DNA of 35,022 nt from Clostridia bacterium (GTDB taxonomy: Bacteria; Bacillota; Clostridia; Christensenellales; Aristaeellaceae), in NCBI GenBank assembly GCA_017459565.1, contig JAFUCP010000006.1, forward strand, positions 1-35,022, in the 5' to 3' direction. How positions within the stretch are numbered: the stretch's first letter is position 1; every line of letters begins with the position of its first letter. The position numbers were made by a program, and so were the translations under genes. Shown here in pieces: positions 16,661 through 25,765 of this stretch. The notes under the pieces are model-generated. The model saw nothing but the letters and a program-made list of their open reading frames with translations, made no database searches and was not told where the DNA came from.

Positions 16661-16689
16661 ATTATAGCGTTTGGCCCAGAAAAGTGCAA
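16661..16689 (-). promoter_or_regulatory. Promoter of the MATE-CstA-hydrolase operon
   Basis: On the minus strand -35 TTGCAC (16689-16684), 17-nt spacer, -10 TATAAT (16666-16661). Confidence 0.8.
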
Positions 16690-16731
16690 GGGGCGCGGGA
16701 TTAAATAACACTTCAAAATCCCGGGCGCCCC
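16690..16731. repeat. Inverted repeat between divergent promoters
   Basis: GGGGCGC (16690-16696) and GGGATT (16697-16702) pair with AATCCC (16717-16722) and GCGCCCC (16725-16731), separated by a 2-nt bulge. It abuts the -35 of the minus-strand promoter and the -35 of the plus-strand promoter, so it could be a shared regulator site or a barrier hairpin. Confidence 0.55.
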
Positions 16732-16736
16732 ACGGC

Positions 16737-16765
16737 TTGAAATCCTCCGGCAAATGCAATATAAT
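16737..16765 (+). promoter_or_regulatory. Promoter of the polyol-phosphate polymer genes
   Basis: -35 TTGAAA (16737-16742), 17-nt spacer, -10 TATAAT (16760-16765). Confidence 0.82.
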
Positions 16766-16800
16766 AGGATGAGCAATATGGACCGTAAGGATGTGGCCGG

Positions 16801-17994
16801 ATGCGCGCTTACAGAAGGATCAAGACTTGGCTCAGGCACCGCAAGGGGCTGTTCCGGGTGCTGCACCCCATTCACAGGGCGTGGCGTCGGGGAACGATGC
16901 GGTGGTTTCAGCTCACGCGGGGGATCAACCCCAGGAAGGTGGTTTTCAGCTGCTTCATGGGCGAAAGCTATTCCGACAATCCCCGCTGCATTTCCGAGCG
17001 CTTGCATGAGCTTTGCCCCGAGGCGGAGATCGTGTGGTTGTTCCGGTCGGAGCGCCTGAACGCCGTGCGTGTGCCCGACTATGTGCGCAAGGCCGCGCTG
17101 CTTTCCCGGGCGGGGCTTCGGGAGGAGGCCACGGCCCGCTTCTGGGTGGACAATTTCCGCCGGGGCGAATCGGGCTATCTGAACGATGATAAGCAGTATT
17201 ACATCAACACCTGGCATGGGGACCGGGGCTTCAAGCGCGTGGGGGACGACAACGAAAAGCTGCCTTTTGCCATGTTCCGGCTGGAGGACCGCTGCGCCAT
17301 GATGATCGCCGGGTCGGAATTCGGGCGCAACACCTATCGCACCGCCTTTCACTACAAGGGCGAGGTGCTGATGGACGGTTGTCCCAAGAACGATATACTG
17401 CTGCGCAACGATCCCGCCGAGGCCGCCGATGTGCGCGGGCGGCTGGGCATCGACGCCGAAACGAAGATACTGCTCTACGCGCCCACCTACCGCGACAACC
17501 TGGAATTCAAACGTCAGGACGCGGTGCTGGATATCTCCGCCACGCTGGACCATCTGGAGGCCCGCACGGGCGAGCGCTGGCTGTGCCTGTACCGGGCGCA
17601 CTACAAGAACAAGGGCCTGAATGTGAAGCAGGACGCGCGCGTGCGGGATGCCACGGCCTGGGAGCAGATGTCGGAGCTGCTGCTGGTTTCGGACATGCTG
17701 ATCACCGACTATTCCTCCTGCGGCGGCGATTTCGCGCTGCTGCGCCGCCCGCTGTTTTTGTACCAGGCCGATGCGGAGGAGTACCTGCGCGACAGCCGCA
17801 GCTTCTATTTCAGAATGGAGGATTCCCCCTTCCTGGTGGCCCACTCCCAGGCGGAGCTGGAAAGGCTGATCGACGAGACCGACGCCGACAAGGCCCGGGA
17901 AAACTGCGAGGCACTGGACCGCTTCTTCGGCACTACCGAAACCGGCCACGCCACCGACGCCGTGTGCAGGTACATCATGGACAGGATGGGATGA
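16801..17994 (+). CDS. CDP-glycerol glycerophosphotransferase family protein (first copy)
   Basis: A 397-residue TagB/TagF-family transferase that moves a polyol-phosphate from a CDP-activated donor to a growing cell-surface polymer, working at the inner face of the membrane. Motifs: VVFSCFMGESYSDNPRCIS at the N-terminal part, INTWHGDRGFKR (WHG), DGCPKNDILL, YAPTYRDN and SDMLITDYSSCGGDF (the nucleotide-polyol binding TDYSS). The basic N-terminus (RAYRRIKTWLRHRKGLFR) may bind the membrane. ATG 16801 has AAGGA 9 nt upstream. It is a paralogue of the next gene, sharing most motifs. Whether it transfers glycerol- or ribitol-phosphate cannot be decided, although the TarI-like neighbour favours ribitol or a related polyol. 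Confidence 0.9.
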   Translation: MRAYRRIKTWLRHRKGLFRVLHPIHRAWRRGTMRWFQLTRGINPRKVVFSCFMGESYSDNPRCISERLHELCPEAEIVWLFRSERLNAVRVPDYVRKAALLSRAGLREEATARFWVDNFRRGESGYLNDDKQYYINTWHGDRGFKRVGDDNEKLPFAMFRLEDRCAMMIAGSEFGRNTYRTAFHYKGEVLMDGCPKNDILLRNDPAEAADVRGRLGIDAETKILLYAPTYRDNLEFKRQDAVLDISATLDHLEARTGERWLCLYRAHYKNKGLNVKQDARVRDATAWEQMSELLLVSDMLITDYSSCGGDFALLRRPLFLYQADAEEYLRDSRSFYFRMEDSPFLVAHSQAELERLIDETDADKARENCEALDRFFGTTETGHATDAVCRYIMDRMG

Positions 17995-18033
17995 GCGGGG
18001 ACGCGTCCCGGAAAAAGACAAAGGAGGCCCTCC

Positions 18034-19206
18034 ATGGGCAAAATTGACCAATATCCAAGGCTGGCCGAGGCTTACCGCCGACTGGTGGTGTGGTCAAGCC
18101 GAACCATCAAGGGCATCGATGTGAACAAGGTGGTTTTCAGCTGCTTTCAGGGGCGCTCCTACGGCGACAGCCCACGGGTGATCTCCGAGCGGCTGCATGA
18201 GCGCTGCCCCCAAGCGAAGCTGGTCTGGCTGCTGAACAAAGAGGGCATGAAGCAGGCCGCCCCGGGGATGCCGGACTATGTGAAGCTGGTGCCCTACAAG
18301 AGCCGCGCTTCCTTTGTGGAGCTGGCCACCGCCAGGGTTTGGGTGGACAACTTTACCAAGCACAATTGCCTTCGCTGGCCCAAGGGACGCCAGTTCTACA
18401 TACAGACCTGGCACGGCGACCGGGCCATCAAGAAGATCTGTTATGACCTTGAGCTGCCGGGGGACAGGCGCGTGGAGGAAAAATGCGCCCGGGTGACCAC
18501 GGCCTCCCGGTTCGGCGAGGAGATGTTCCGCACAGCCTTCCGCTACCGGGGCGAATACATCCGCGCCGGGATGCCCAGAAACGACATACTGGTCAGGGAC
18601 GATCCCGCCGAGGCGGCGCGCATCCGCGAAAAGCTGGGCGTCGCGCCGGGCACGCGGCTGTTGTTGTACGCGCCCACCTATCGGGAAAACGCCAGCGTGG
18701 TGCCCAAGCGGGCGCAGATGGACCTGGACCGCACGCTGCGCAAGCTGGAGCAAAAGACCGGCGAGCGCTGGCTGTGCCTGTACCGCGCCCACTATCTGTC
18801 CGAGGGCATCGACCTGGAGGCGGTTCGGGACCGCATCGTGGATGTCACCCGCTACGAGGACATGTCCCAGCTGCTGCTGGCGGCGGACATGGTGCTGACG
18901 GACTACTCCTCCTGCGGCATGGATTTTATCATCCGAAACCGCCCCGCACTGTTCTTCATCGCGGACTGGGACGAATACATCTCCACCCGGGGCGTCTACA
19001 TCGATATGCGCCACTCGCCCTTTTTGACGGCGGAGAACCAAGACGCGCTGGAGACGCTGATCGACAGCCTGACGCCGGAAAGGGTGCTTGAAAACTGCGC
19101 GGCGATACGGGAGTGGTTCGGCTACTATGAGACGGGCCGCGCCACCGATGCCGTCTGCGATTACATCATCCAGCGCTTGGGCAACGACAAAAAATGGCCC
19201 GACTGA
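18034..19206 (+). CDS. CDP-glycerol glycerophosphotransferase family protein (second copy)
   Basis: A 390-residue paralogue of the preceding gene, 39 nt downstream, with AAAGGAGG before ATG 18034. The shared signatures are VVFSCFQGRSYGDSPRVIS, QTWHGDRAIKK, AGMPRNDILV, YAPTYREN and ADMVLTDYSSCGMDF. Two such enzymes in tandem occur where one primes and the other extends a polymer, or where they act on different polyols; here this is inference. No TagO- or TagA-like linkage enzyme and no polymer exporter is in the window, so the rest of the pathway must be elsewhere. Confidence 0.9.
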   Translation: MGKIDQYPRLAEAYRRLVVWSSRTIKGIDVNKVVFSCFQGRSYGDSPRVISERLHERCPQAKLVWLLNKEGMKQAAPGMPDYVKLVPYKSRASFVELATARVWVDNFTKHNCLRWPKGRQFYIQTWHGDRAIKKICYDLELPGDRRVEEKCARVTTASRFGEEMFRTAFRYRGEYIRAGMPRNDILVRDDPAEAARIREKLGVAPGTRLLLYAPTYRENASVVPKRAQMDLDRTLRKLEQKTGERWLCLYRAHYLSEGIDLEAVRDRIVDVTRYEDMSQLLLAADMVLTDYSSCGMDFIIRNRPALFFIADWDEYISTRGVYIDMRHSPFLTAENQDALETLIDSLTPERVLENCAAIREWFGYYETGRATDAVCDYIIQRLGNDKKWPD

Positions 19207-19231
19207 GGCCGGGATCATCAGGAGGAACGCT

Positions 19232-19939
19232 ATGAACGTCGCAATCATCATTGCCGGCGGCGTGGGGAGCCGCATGAACATGGATATTCCCAAGCAATTC
19301 ATCCATATCTATGGAAAGCCCGTGATCATCTACACCCTGGAGGGCTTCCAGCGCCACCCGGAGATCGACGCCATCGAGGTGGTGTGCCTTTCGGGCTGGG
19401 AGGAGACGCTGAAGGAGTACGCCGCCCAGTACGGAATCACGAAGCTGCGCTGGATCGCCACCGGCGGGGCCACGGGCCAGGAGTCGATCCGCAACGGCGT
19501 CTACAACCTGGAGGGTGAGCTGGCTGAGGACGACATTGCCATCGTCCACGATGGCATCCGCCCCATGGTGGATTCCAGCGTGCTTTCGGATATCCTGCGC
19601 GTGTGCCGGCTCCACGGCAACGGCGTGACCTCCACCCCCTACAACGAACAGATTTTCAGAATTCAGGATGAGTTCACCACCCGGGAATACATCCCCCGGG
19701 AGACGCTGCGCAAGGTTGCCACGCCCCAGGCCTACAGGTACGGGCTGCTGCTGCGGTCCTACCGGCGCGCCTTCGCGGAGAAAATCGGCATCTACGGCTC
19801 CGCCTATACCAATACCATGATGGTGGATTTGGGCGAGACGCTGTACTTCGCCGCGGGCTCCGACAAGAACATCAAGCTGACCAGCAAGGACGATCTGGAG
19901 CTGTTCAAGGCCTATCTGCGCATGGACAGCGAGCGATGA
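19232..19939 (+). CDS. IspD/TarI-family cytidylyltransferase
   Basis: A 235-residue nucleotidyltransferase that makes a CDP-linked polyol from CTP. The nucleotide-binding loop is AIIIAGGVGSRM, with IPKQF following, and AIVHDGIRPMVDSSV and STPYNEQIFRIQD are typical. The family includes IspD (isoprenoid pathway) and TarI/Bcs1 (CDP-ribitol synthesis). Its place after two CDP-polyol phosphotransferases favours a TarI-like role, probably D-ribitol-5-phosphate, but a different polyol is possible. ATG 19232 has AGGAGG 7 nt upstream; a longer frame to 19088 overlaps the preceding gene and is rejected. The SDR gene begins 13 nt later. Confidence 0.88.
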   Translation: MNVAIIIAGGVGSRMNMDIPKQFIHIYGKPVIIYTLEGFQRHPEIDAIEVVCLSGWEETLKEYAAQYGITKLRWIATGGATGQESIRNGVYNLEGELAEDDIAIVHDGIRPMVDSSVLSDILRVCRLHGNGVTSTPYNEQIFRIQDEFTTREYIPRETLRKVATPQAYRYGLLLRSYRRAFAEKIGIYGSAYTNTMMVDLGETLYFAAGSDKNIKLTSKDDLELFKAYLRMDSER

Positions 19940-19952
19940 CGGGGGATTGAAC

Positions 19953-20981
19953 ATGTACAACGCCGAAATCTACAATGACTGCCTGCGCGCGGCGCTGGCG
20001 GGAACGAAGCTTGCGGGCAGGCGGGTGCTGATCACCGGGGCCACGGGGCTCATCGGCTCCTTCCTGGTGGACGCGCTGGCGCTTTTGAACGACGAAGAGG
20101 GCGCGGGCGTTGAAATCTACGCCGCCGGGCGCAGTGAGACGGGGATGCGCGCGCGGTTCGGAGCGCGCATGGACGCGCCGGACTTCCATTTCGTATCCTA
20201 TGACGCCACAAAGCCCGTGGAGTTTGACTTTCAGGCCGACTACGTCGTCCATGCCGCCACCAGCGCCCACCCCATGGCCTACGCCACCGATCCCGTGGGC
20301 ATCATGCAGGCCAACCTGTTCGGCGCATCGCGGCTGCTGGAGCTGTTGCGTGGACAGGGCTTCGGGCGCTTTTTGATGCTCTCCACCGGGGAAATCTACG
20401 GCGAGAACCCCACCTTCCCGGAGGGCTTTTCCGAGACGGACAACGGCTTCATCGATTCCATGCGGCCACGCTCCTGCTATCCAGAGAGCAAGCGAGCCGC
20501 CGAGACGCTGTGCGCCGCCTACGCCGCCCAGTACGGGGTGGACGCGGTGGTCGCACGGCTGTGCCACGTGTACGGCCCCACCTTCACGCCCTCCAACAGC
20601 CGCGCCGATGCCCAGTTTATCCGCAAGGCACTGGCGGGGGAGGACATTGTGATGAAGAGCGCCGGGAGCCAAGTGCGCTCCTTCTGCTTTGTGGCCGACG
20701 CGGTCTGTGCGCTGGCGACGCTGCTGGAAAAGGGGGAGAGGGGCCAGGCCTACAACGTGTCCAACCGGAACAGCGTCGCCTCCATCCGCCAGTACGCTGA
20801 AACGCTGGCGCAGATTGCCGGCGTGAAGCTGGCCTTCGACCTGCCCCCGGAGACGGAACGCGCCGGCTACACCACCGTCACTCGCGCCGTGCTGAACCCC
20901 TCGAAGCTGGAGGCGCTGGGCTGGCGCGCGAAATACGATCTGCGGGCCGGGCTTACGGCGACGTACCGCTGCTGCCGGTAA
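19953..20981 (+). CDS. Extended-SDR NAD-dependent epimerase/dehydratase
   Basis: A 342-residue Rossmann enzyme of the extended short-chain dehydrogenase family. The dinucleotide loop is ITGATGLIGSFL (about 27-38), the catalytic Tyr-x-x-x-Lys is in CYPESKRAAE, with the upstream Ser in LSTGEIYGE. ARLCHVYGP is typical of sugar-nucleotide 4-epimerases and dehydratases. ATG 19953 is preferred, with GGGGGA 6 nt upstream; an in-frame TTG lies 6 nt before it. In TarI/Bcs1 systems a reductase makes the polyol phosphate; this extended SDR may act on the carbohydrate moiety of the same polymer or in that reduction. Specificity cannot be assigned. Confidence 0.85.
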   Translation: MYNAEIYNDCLRAALAGTKLAGRRVLITGATGLIGSFLVDALALLNDEEGAGVEIYAAGRSETGMRARFGARMDAPDFHFVSYDATKPVEFDFQADYVVHAATSAHPMAYATDPVGIMQANLFGASRLLELLRGQGFGRFLMLSTGEIYGENPTFPEGFSETDNGFIDSMRPRSCYPESKRAAETLCAAYAAQYGVDAVVARLCHVYGPTFTPSNSRADAQFIRKALAGEDIVMKSAGSQVRSFCFVADAVCALATLLEKGERGQAYNVSNRNSVASIRQYAETLAQIAGVKLAFDLPPETERAGYTTVTRAVLNPSKLEALGWRAKYDLRAGLTATYRCCR

Positions 20982-21047
20982 ATCCCCCAAGGGGAAAGCC
21001 GAGGGCGCTTGACGCCGTTGATTGTATGACAGACGCAACAAAAGAAG

Positions 21048-21087
21048 GGCTGCCTCGACAGAATGTTCAAATCCTGTCGGGGCAGCC
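21048..21087. terminator. Terminator hairpin after the polymer genes
   Basis: GGCTGCC-T-CGACAG (21048-21061) pairs with CTGTCG-G-GGCAGCC (21074-21087), loop 12 nt, followed by GATTTATT. It lies between convergent genes and could serve both strands. The stretch 20982-21173 holds no gene. Confidence 0.75.
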
Positions 21088-21134
21088 GATTTATTCTGGA
21101 TTGTACATGATCAGGAAAACAGAACGTTTTCCGG

Positions 21135-21163
21135 GTCGACGCCATCCACAGGATGGCGTCGAC
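21135..21163. repeat. Perfect 13-bp inverted repeat downstream of the opp operon
   Basis: GTCGACGCCATCC (21135-21147) is exactly complementary to 21151-21163, loop ACA only. It begins 10 nt beyond the stop of the minus-strand 85-aa gene. No U-run follows on either strand, so it may stabilise the 3' end or be a protein site. Confidence 0.65.
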
Positions 21164-21173
21164 AATCATTGGA

Positions 21174-21431
21174 TCACTTGAACCACACAAAGTCACAGAA
21201 CGCGATGAACAGTGCAAAGACCGCGCCGAACACCAGAGCGACGATCAGGGCGGTTTTGACTGCGGCCCAGCGATAGGCGCGCAGCTGCTCCCGGGTCAGG
21301 GGGTCGTGTTCTGTCTGAGGCTCAGACTCCTGACTCCGCTCCCTGTACCAGGGCATGCCCTCCACGTTCATGTTTGCGATGGTCCGCCCGTCGTCCCCAT
21401 CGGGCAGGGGTCCTTTTTCATGCCGCGCCAT
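21174..21431 (-). CDS. Small 85-aa tail-anchored membrane protein
   Basis: A conserved-looking small protein of unknown function. The N-terminal part is hydrophilic, with the stretch DDGRTIANMNVEGMPWY at about residues 13-29, which I recall from hypothetical proteins of Clostridia. A single membrane helix lies near the C-terminus (TALIVALVFGAVFALFIAFC), ending FVWFK. That order suggests a cytosolic head anchored by its tail. ATG 21431 starts 3 nt after the upstream ATPase gene stop, and GGAAGG lies about 15 nt upstream, so it probably belongs to the transporter operon. The recalled family resemblance was not searched. Confidence 0.72.
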   Translation of the reverse strand: MARHEKGPLPDGDDGRTIANMNVEGMPWYRERSQESEPQTEHDPLTREQLRAYRWAAVKTALIVALVFGAVFALFIAFCDFVWFK

Positions 21432-21434
21432 GGG

Positions 21435-22496
<1,062 letters not shown>

Positions 22497-22497
22497 G

Positions 22498-23688
22498 TCA
22501 CAGCGCCTCCACGTCCACAGATTTCGGATATCCGATGACCTCTCCGCCGTCCATATAGCGGTAGCAGGTCACAATGTGGGTATCGCTGATGCGAATCTCC
22601 GGCGGGTACTGGCCGGCGCACTTGTCGCACTGCATTTCGCAGCGATCCCGGAAGTAGCAGTAATCCGGCATCTCCACGGGGTTGGGCACGCTGCCGGGAA
22701 TGTTGTACAGCTCCTCCACCTTCTTGCCCACCACAGGCTTTGAGCGCATCAGGCCGATGGTATAGGGATGGGAGGGATGATGGAAGATATCGTCCGTGGT
22801 GCCCTTTTCCACCACGCGGCCGGCATACATGACCACCACGTAGTCCGCCATGCCCGCCACGACGCCCAGGTCATGGGTGATCAGCATGATGGAGGAATTG
22901 AGCTTGTTCTTCAGGTTTTGCAGCAGGTCCAGGATCTGGGCCTGTATGGTCACGTCCAGGGCCGTGGTGGGCTCGTCGGCGATGATCAGCGAGGGGGAGC
23001 AGGCCAGGGCGATGGCGATGCACACGCGCTGGCGCATACCGCCGGAAAGCTCGTGGGGGTACATGTTGTACACGCCCTCCTTGTTGGCGATGCCCACCAG
23101 CTCCAGCATTTCCAGCGTGCGGGCCTTCACGTCCTCCTTGGACATTTCGGGGTGGTGCAGCTCGGTGACCTCATCCACCTGCTGGCCGATGCGGAACACC
23201 GGGTTCAGGGCCGTCATGGGCTCCTGAAAGATCATGGAGATGCGGTTGCCGCGAATCTTTTCCATGATGGCGTTGGGGGTGTTCACGATGTTGTAGGCCT
23301 TGCCGTCGCCGAGACCCAGGTTGAAGCGGATCTCACCGCCCACGGTCTGGCCGGAGGGCCGCTGGAGCAGCTGCATCAGCGACAGGCTGGTGACGGATTT
23401 GCCGCAGCCGGATTCGCCTACGACGCCCACGGTCTTGCCCACGGGGATTTCATAGCTGACGCCGTCCACGGCCTTGACCACGCCCACGTCGGTGAAGAAA
23501 TAGGTGCATACGTTGTCAAACTCCACCACGTTGTCGGGGTTTTTCATGACGGTGGTATACAGCGCCGGGTCCTTGTTGGCGTCGGCGCGCTCTTTTTCCA
23601 GCCTCCGGGTCACGCGGCGGTTGAAGCGCGTGATCTTCCGCGATTCCCTGCCGGAGATATATGAACTCTTTTTCTTTTCGCTTGCCAT
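22498..23688 (-). CDS. Oligopeptide/dipeptide ABC transporter ATPase, DppD/OppD-like
   Basis: A 396-residue ATPase partner. It has a basic N-terminal extension of about 60 residues ([20 protein letters not shown]) before the ABC domain, unusual for the family. Walker A is [11 protein letters not shown], signature [15 protein letters not shown], Walker [15 protein letters not shown]. The C-terminal part has the peptide-transporter motif [13 protein letters not shown] and cysteines in [18 protein letters not shown] 23688 has AAGGAGAG upstream. The longer frame to 23811 runs into the permease gene and is rejected. It is 13 nt downstream of the OppC-like permease. Confidence 0.93.
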   Translation of the reverse strand: MASEKKKSSYISGRESRKITRFNRRVTRRLEKERADANKDPALYTTVMKNPDNVVEFDNVCTYFFTDVGVVKAVDGVSYEIPVGKTVGVVGESGCGKSVTSLSLMQLLQRPSGQTVGGEIRFNLGLGDGKAYNIVNTPNAIMEKIRGNRISMIFQEPMTALNPVFRIGQQVDEVTELHHPEMSKEDVKARTLEMLELVGIANKEGVYNMYPHELSGGMRQRVCIAIALACSPSLIIADEPTTALDVTIQAQILDLLQNLKNKLNSSIMLITHDLGVVAGMADYVVVMYAGRVVEKGTTDDIFHHPSHPYTIGLMRSKPVVGKKVEELYNIPGSVPNPVEMPDYCYFRDRCEMQCDKCAGQYPPEIRISDTHIVTCYRYMDGGEVIGYPKSVDVEAL

Positions 23689-23701
23689 GTTCAATCTCTC
23701 C

Positions 23702-25753
23702 TTATCGCTTGGCCTTGGGGTCATAGGCGTCGCGCAGACCGTCGCCCACGAAGTTGAAGGCGATGACGGTGATGCAGATGAGCAGGCCCACAGGGATCCA
23801 TATGAAGGCATAGTGCTGCATGGCCGAGGCCGAGGACACGGAGTTGATGATGGTGCCCCAGGTGGCCAGCGGGTGCTTGACGCCCAGGCCCAGGAAGGAC
23901 AGCGTGGATTCCGTCAGTATGACGCCGCCCATGCCCATCGTGGCCTGCACGATCAGCTGGGGCATGATGTTGGGCACCAGGTGGTGGAAGATGCGGTCCT
24001 TGACCCGTATGCCGGTGGCCTCGGTGGCCACCATGAATTCCTGTTCGCGCAGGGTCAGAATCTGGCCGCGCACCAGGCGCGCCACGCCGGCCCAGCCCAT
24101 GATGCCCAGCGCAGCCATCATAATCAGCAGGCGGATATAGGTATCCATGCGCAAAGCGTCCATCATCGCGCCCAGAATGATCATGATCGGCATGGAGGGC
24201 AGGCAGTAGAAGATATCCACCAGGCGCATGATCAGCATGTCCACCCAGCCGCCATAGTAGCCGGACAGGCCGCCCATGATGACGCCCAGGAAGGTCTCCA
24301 GGAACACGACCACGAAGCCGACCATCAGCGATACGCGGCCGCCGTACATGATGCGGGCCAGCACGTCGAAGCCGTCGCCGTCGGTGCCCAGCAGATGCTC
24401 GCCGGAAGGCGCGTCAAACATGTTGATGACGTAGATGATCTGCTGGCAATTGACCACAAATTCGCCGGTGTCCCGCTGGCTGAGCTTCAGCTCAGTGTCC
24501 TGATAGTTGAGGCTGCCGTCCTCGTTTACCATGTATTCGCCGGTTTCGGTCTGCATGGGCAGGGCATAGGTGATGGAGCCGGTCTTGTCCCCGCTGGAGG
24601 CCATCTCCAGAGCCTTTTCGGTCAGGGCCTTCTTGAGCCCGTATTCCATGGTGTCGTCGCCGTTGTAGCGGCGCACGGCGTAGGGGGTCAGTTCCATGAA
24701 TTCGCTGCCGGAAGCGTCAGTGACGATCCATTCGGCGTCCTTGCGCTCAATGTGCCACTTCTGGCCCTCGGCCTCAAAGTCGCCACCCTGGGCGGTGGCC
24801 AGCAGCGCGGCCACGTTCAGCTGAGTCGAGACCTTTTTGCCCACCTCATAGGTGCTGACGGTCAGGCGCGTGTAAACCCGGGCGGGAACCAGCTCCGAAA
24901 GCCGGTACACCAGCCAGGAATCGCCGTTCTTGACGGCGGCGTAGCTTGTGCCGCCGTATTCAAAGCCGCTCGCGTCGGACGCGATGGCGCCGTCCAGCGC
25001 CGCCTCGAAGCCCTCGTCCAGAGCCTCGCCCATGTATTGCAGGCCGTCGATGGAGGCGGTGATCTCATAGCTCTTGGCCTTGCCGCGGCTGTAGGTGTAC
25101 ATCACGCCGTCCAGCTCAAAGGTGCCGCCCTTGGCGTCCTGCTTGATGGCGTCCTGAATAGCCGCCTCCAGGCCCTCCACCTGCTTCTTGGCGTTTTCGA
25201 TCTTCTTGCCCACCATGCTGTAGGTGCCGATGACCGATTCGCCGCTGCCGTAGGAACAGACCTCTTCAAACGCAGAGGACGAGGTCAGATATACGTCGTT
25301 TGCCAGCTTTTCCACCCGGTAGCCCTGTCCTTCGCCCATGACGAAAAGCGCCTGTTCGCCGGAGGAGAGCATCCCCTTGATGATGGAATTCATCTTGTTG
25401 TTTACCGTGCGCTCCACGGCGGCGCCGCCCTCGATATCGTAGCCGGTATAGGCTGTGTTTTCCTTCACCATGCCGTAATCGATGTTGCGCGGCTCATATT
25501 TATAGAAGATCTGCTTCTGCCCGTAGGGGTAGAACAGCGGTCCGAGGAAGGAGAACATGAACATCAGAATCAGCATTACCGAGCCGAACACGGCCAGGCG
25601 GTTGCGGATGAAGCGCTTGAACACCTGCCTGCCGGGGGAAAGCACCTTTACGCGGGAGATGTCGTCCAGCTTGACACTGCCATCCCCGCTTGCGGATTTC
25701 TGTCCTGCGGCCTCGCGGGCCTTCAGGACCTCATTCAAATTGTAGGAATTCAT
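23702..25753 (-). CDS. OppC/DppC-like permease with large repeat-bearing extracytoplasmic insertion
   Basis: A 683-residue permease, more than twice the roughly 300 residues of DppC. The first helix is at about 50-72 (RLAVFGSVMLILMFMFSFLG). After it comes a stretch of about 370 residues (75-450) without membrane helices, then the usual core resumes with EHLLGTDGDGFDVLARIMYG and GGRVSLMVG, ending in helices and the EAA-type ATEATGIRVKDRIFHH motif. The insert has four or five degenerate repeats: short helix with Ala/Leu, then F-x-x-x-G-x-x-Y/W and a strand (about 118-160, 197-235, 250-290, 314-352). Streptococcal AmiC has a smaller insert at the same place, so the location is known but the size is not usual. 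ATG 25753 has GAGGAGGG upstream. Confidence 0.92.
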   Translation of the reverse strand: MNSYNLNEVLKAREAAGQKSASGDGSVKLDDISRVKVLSPGRQVFKRFIRNRLAVFGSVMLILMFMFSFLGPLFYPYGQKQIFYKYEPRNIDYGMVKENTAYTGYDIEGGAAVERTVNNKMNSIIKGMLSSGEQALFVMGEGQGYRVEKLANDVYLTSSSAFEEVCSYGSGESVIGTYSMVGKKIENAKKQVEGLEAAIQDAIKQDAKGGTFELDGVMYTYSRGKAKSYEITASIDGLQYMGEALDEGFEAALDGAIASDASGFEYGGTSYAAVKNGDSWLVYRLSELVPARVYTRLTVSTYEVGKKVSTQLNVAALLATAQGGDFEAEGQKWHIERKDAEWIVTDASGSEFMELTPYAVRRYNGDDTMEYGLKKALTEKALEMASSGDKTGSITYALPMQTETGEYMVNEDGSLNYQDTELKLSQRDTGEFVVNCQQIIYVINMFDAPSGEHLLGTDGDGFDVLARIMYGGRVSLMVGFVVVFLETFLGVIMGGLSGYYGGWVDMLIMRLVDIFYCLPSMPIMIILGAMMDALRMDTYIRLLIMMAALGIMGWAGVARLVRGQILTLREQEFMVATEATGIRVKDRIFHHLVPNIMPQLIVQATMGMGGVILTESTLSFLGLGVKHPLATWGTIINSVSSASAMQHYAFIWIPVGLLICITVIAFNFVGDGLRDAYDPKAKR

Positions 25754-25765
25754 AGGGCGCCCTCC

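Noticed and set aside
16582..18051. Minus-strand open frame of 489 codons
   Set aside because: Antisense to the first CDP-glycerol transferase gene; overlaps two promoters and the MATE start.
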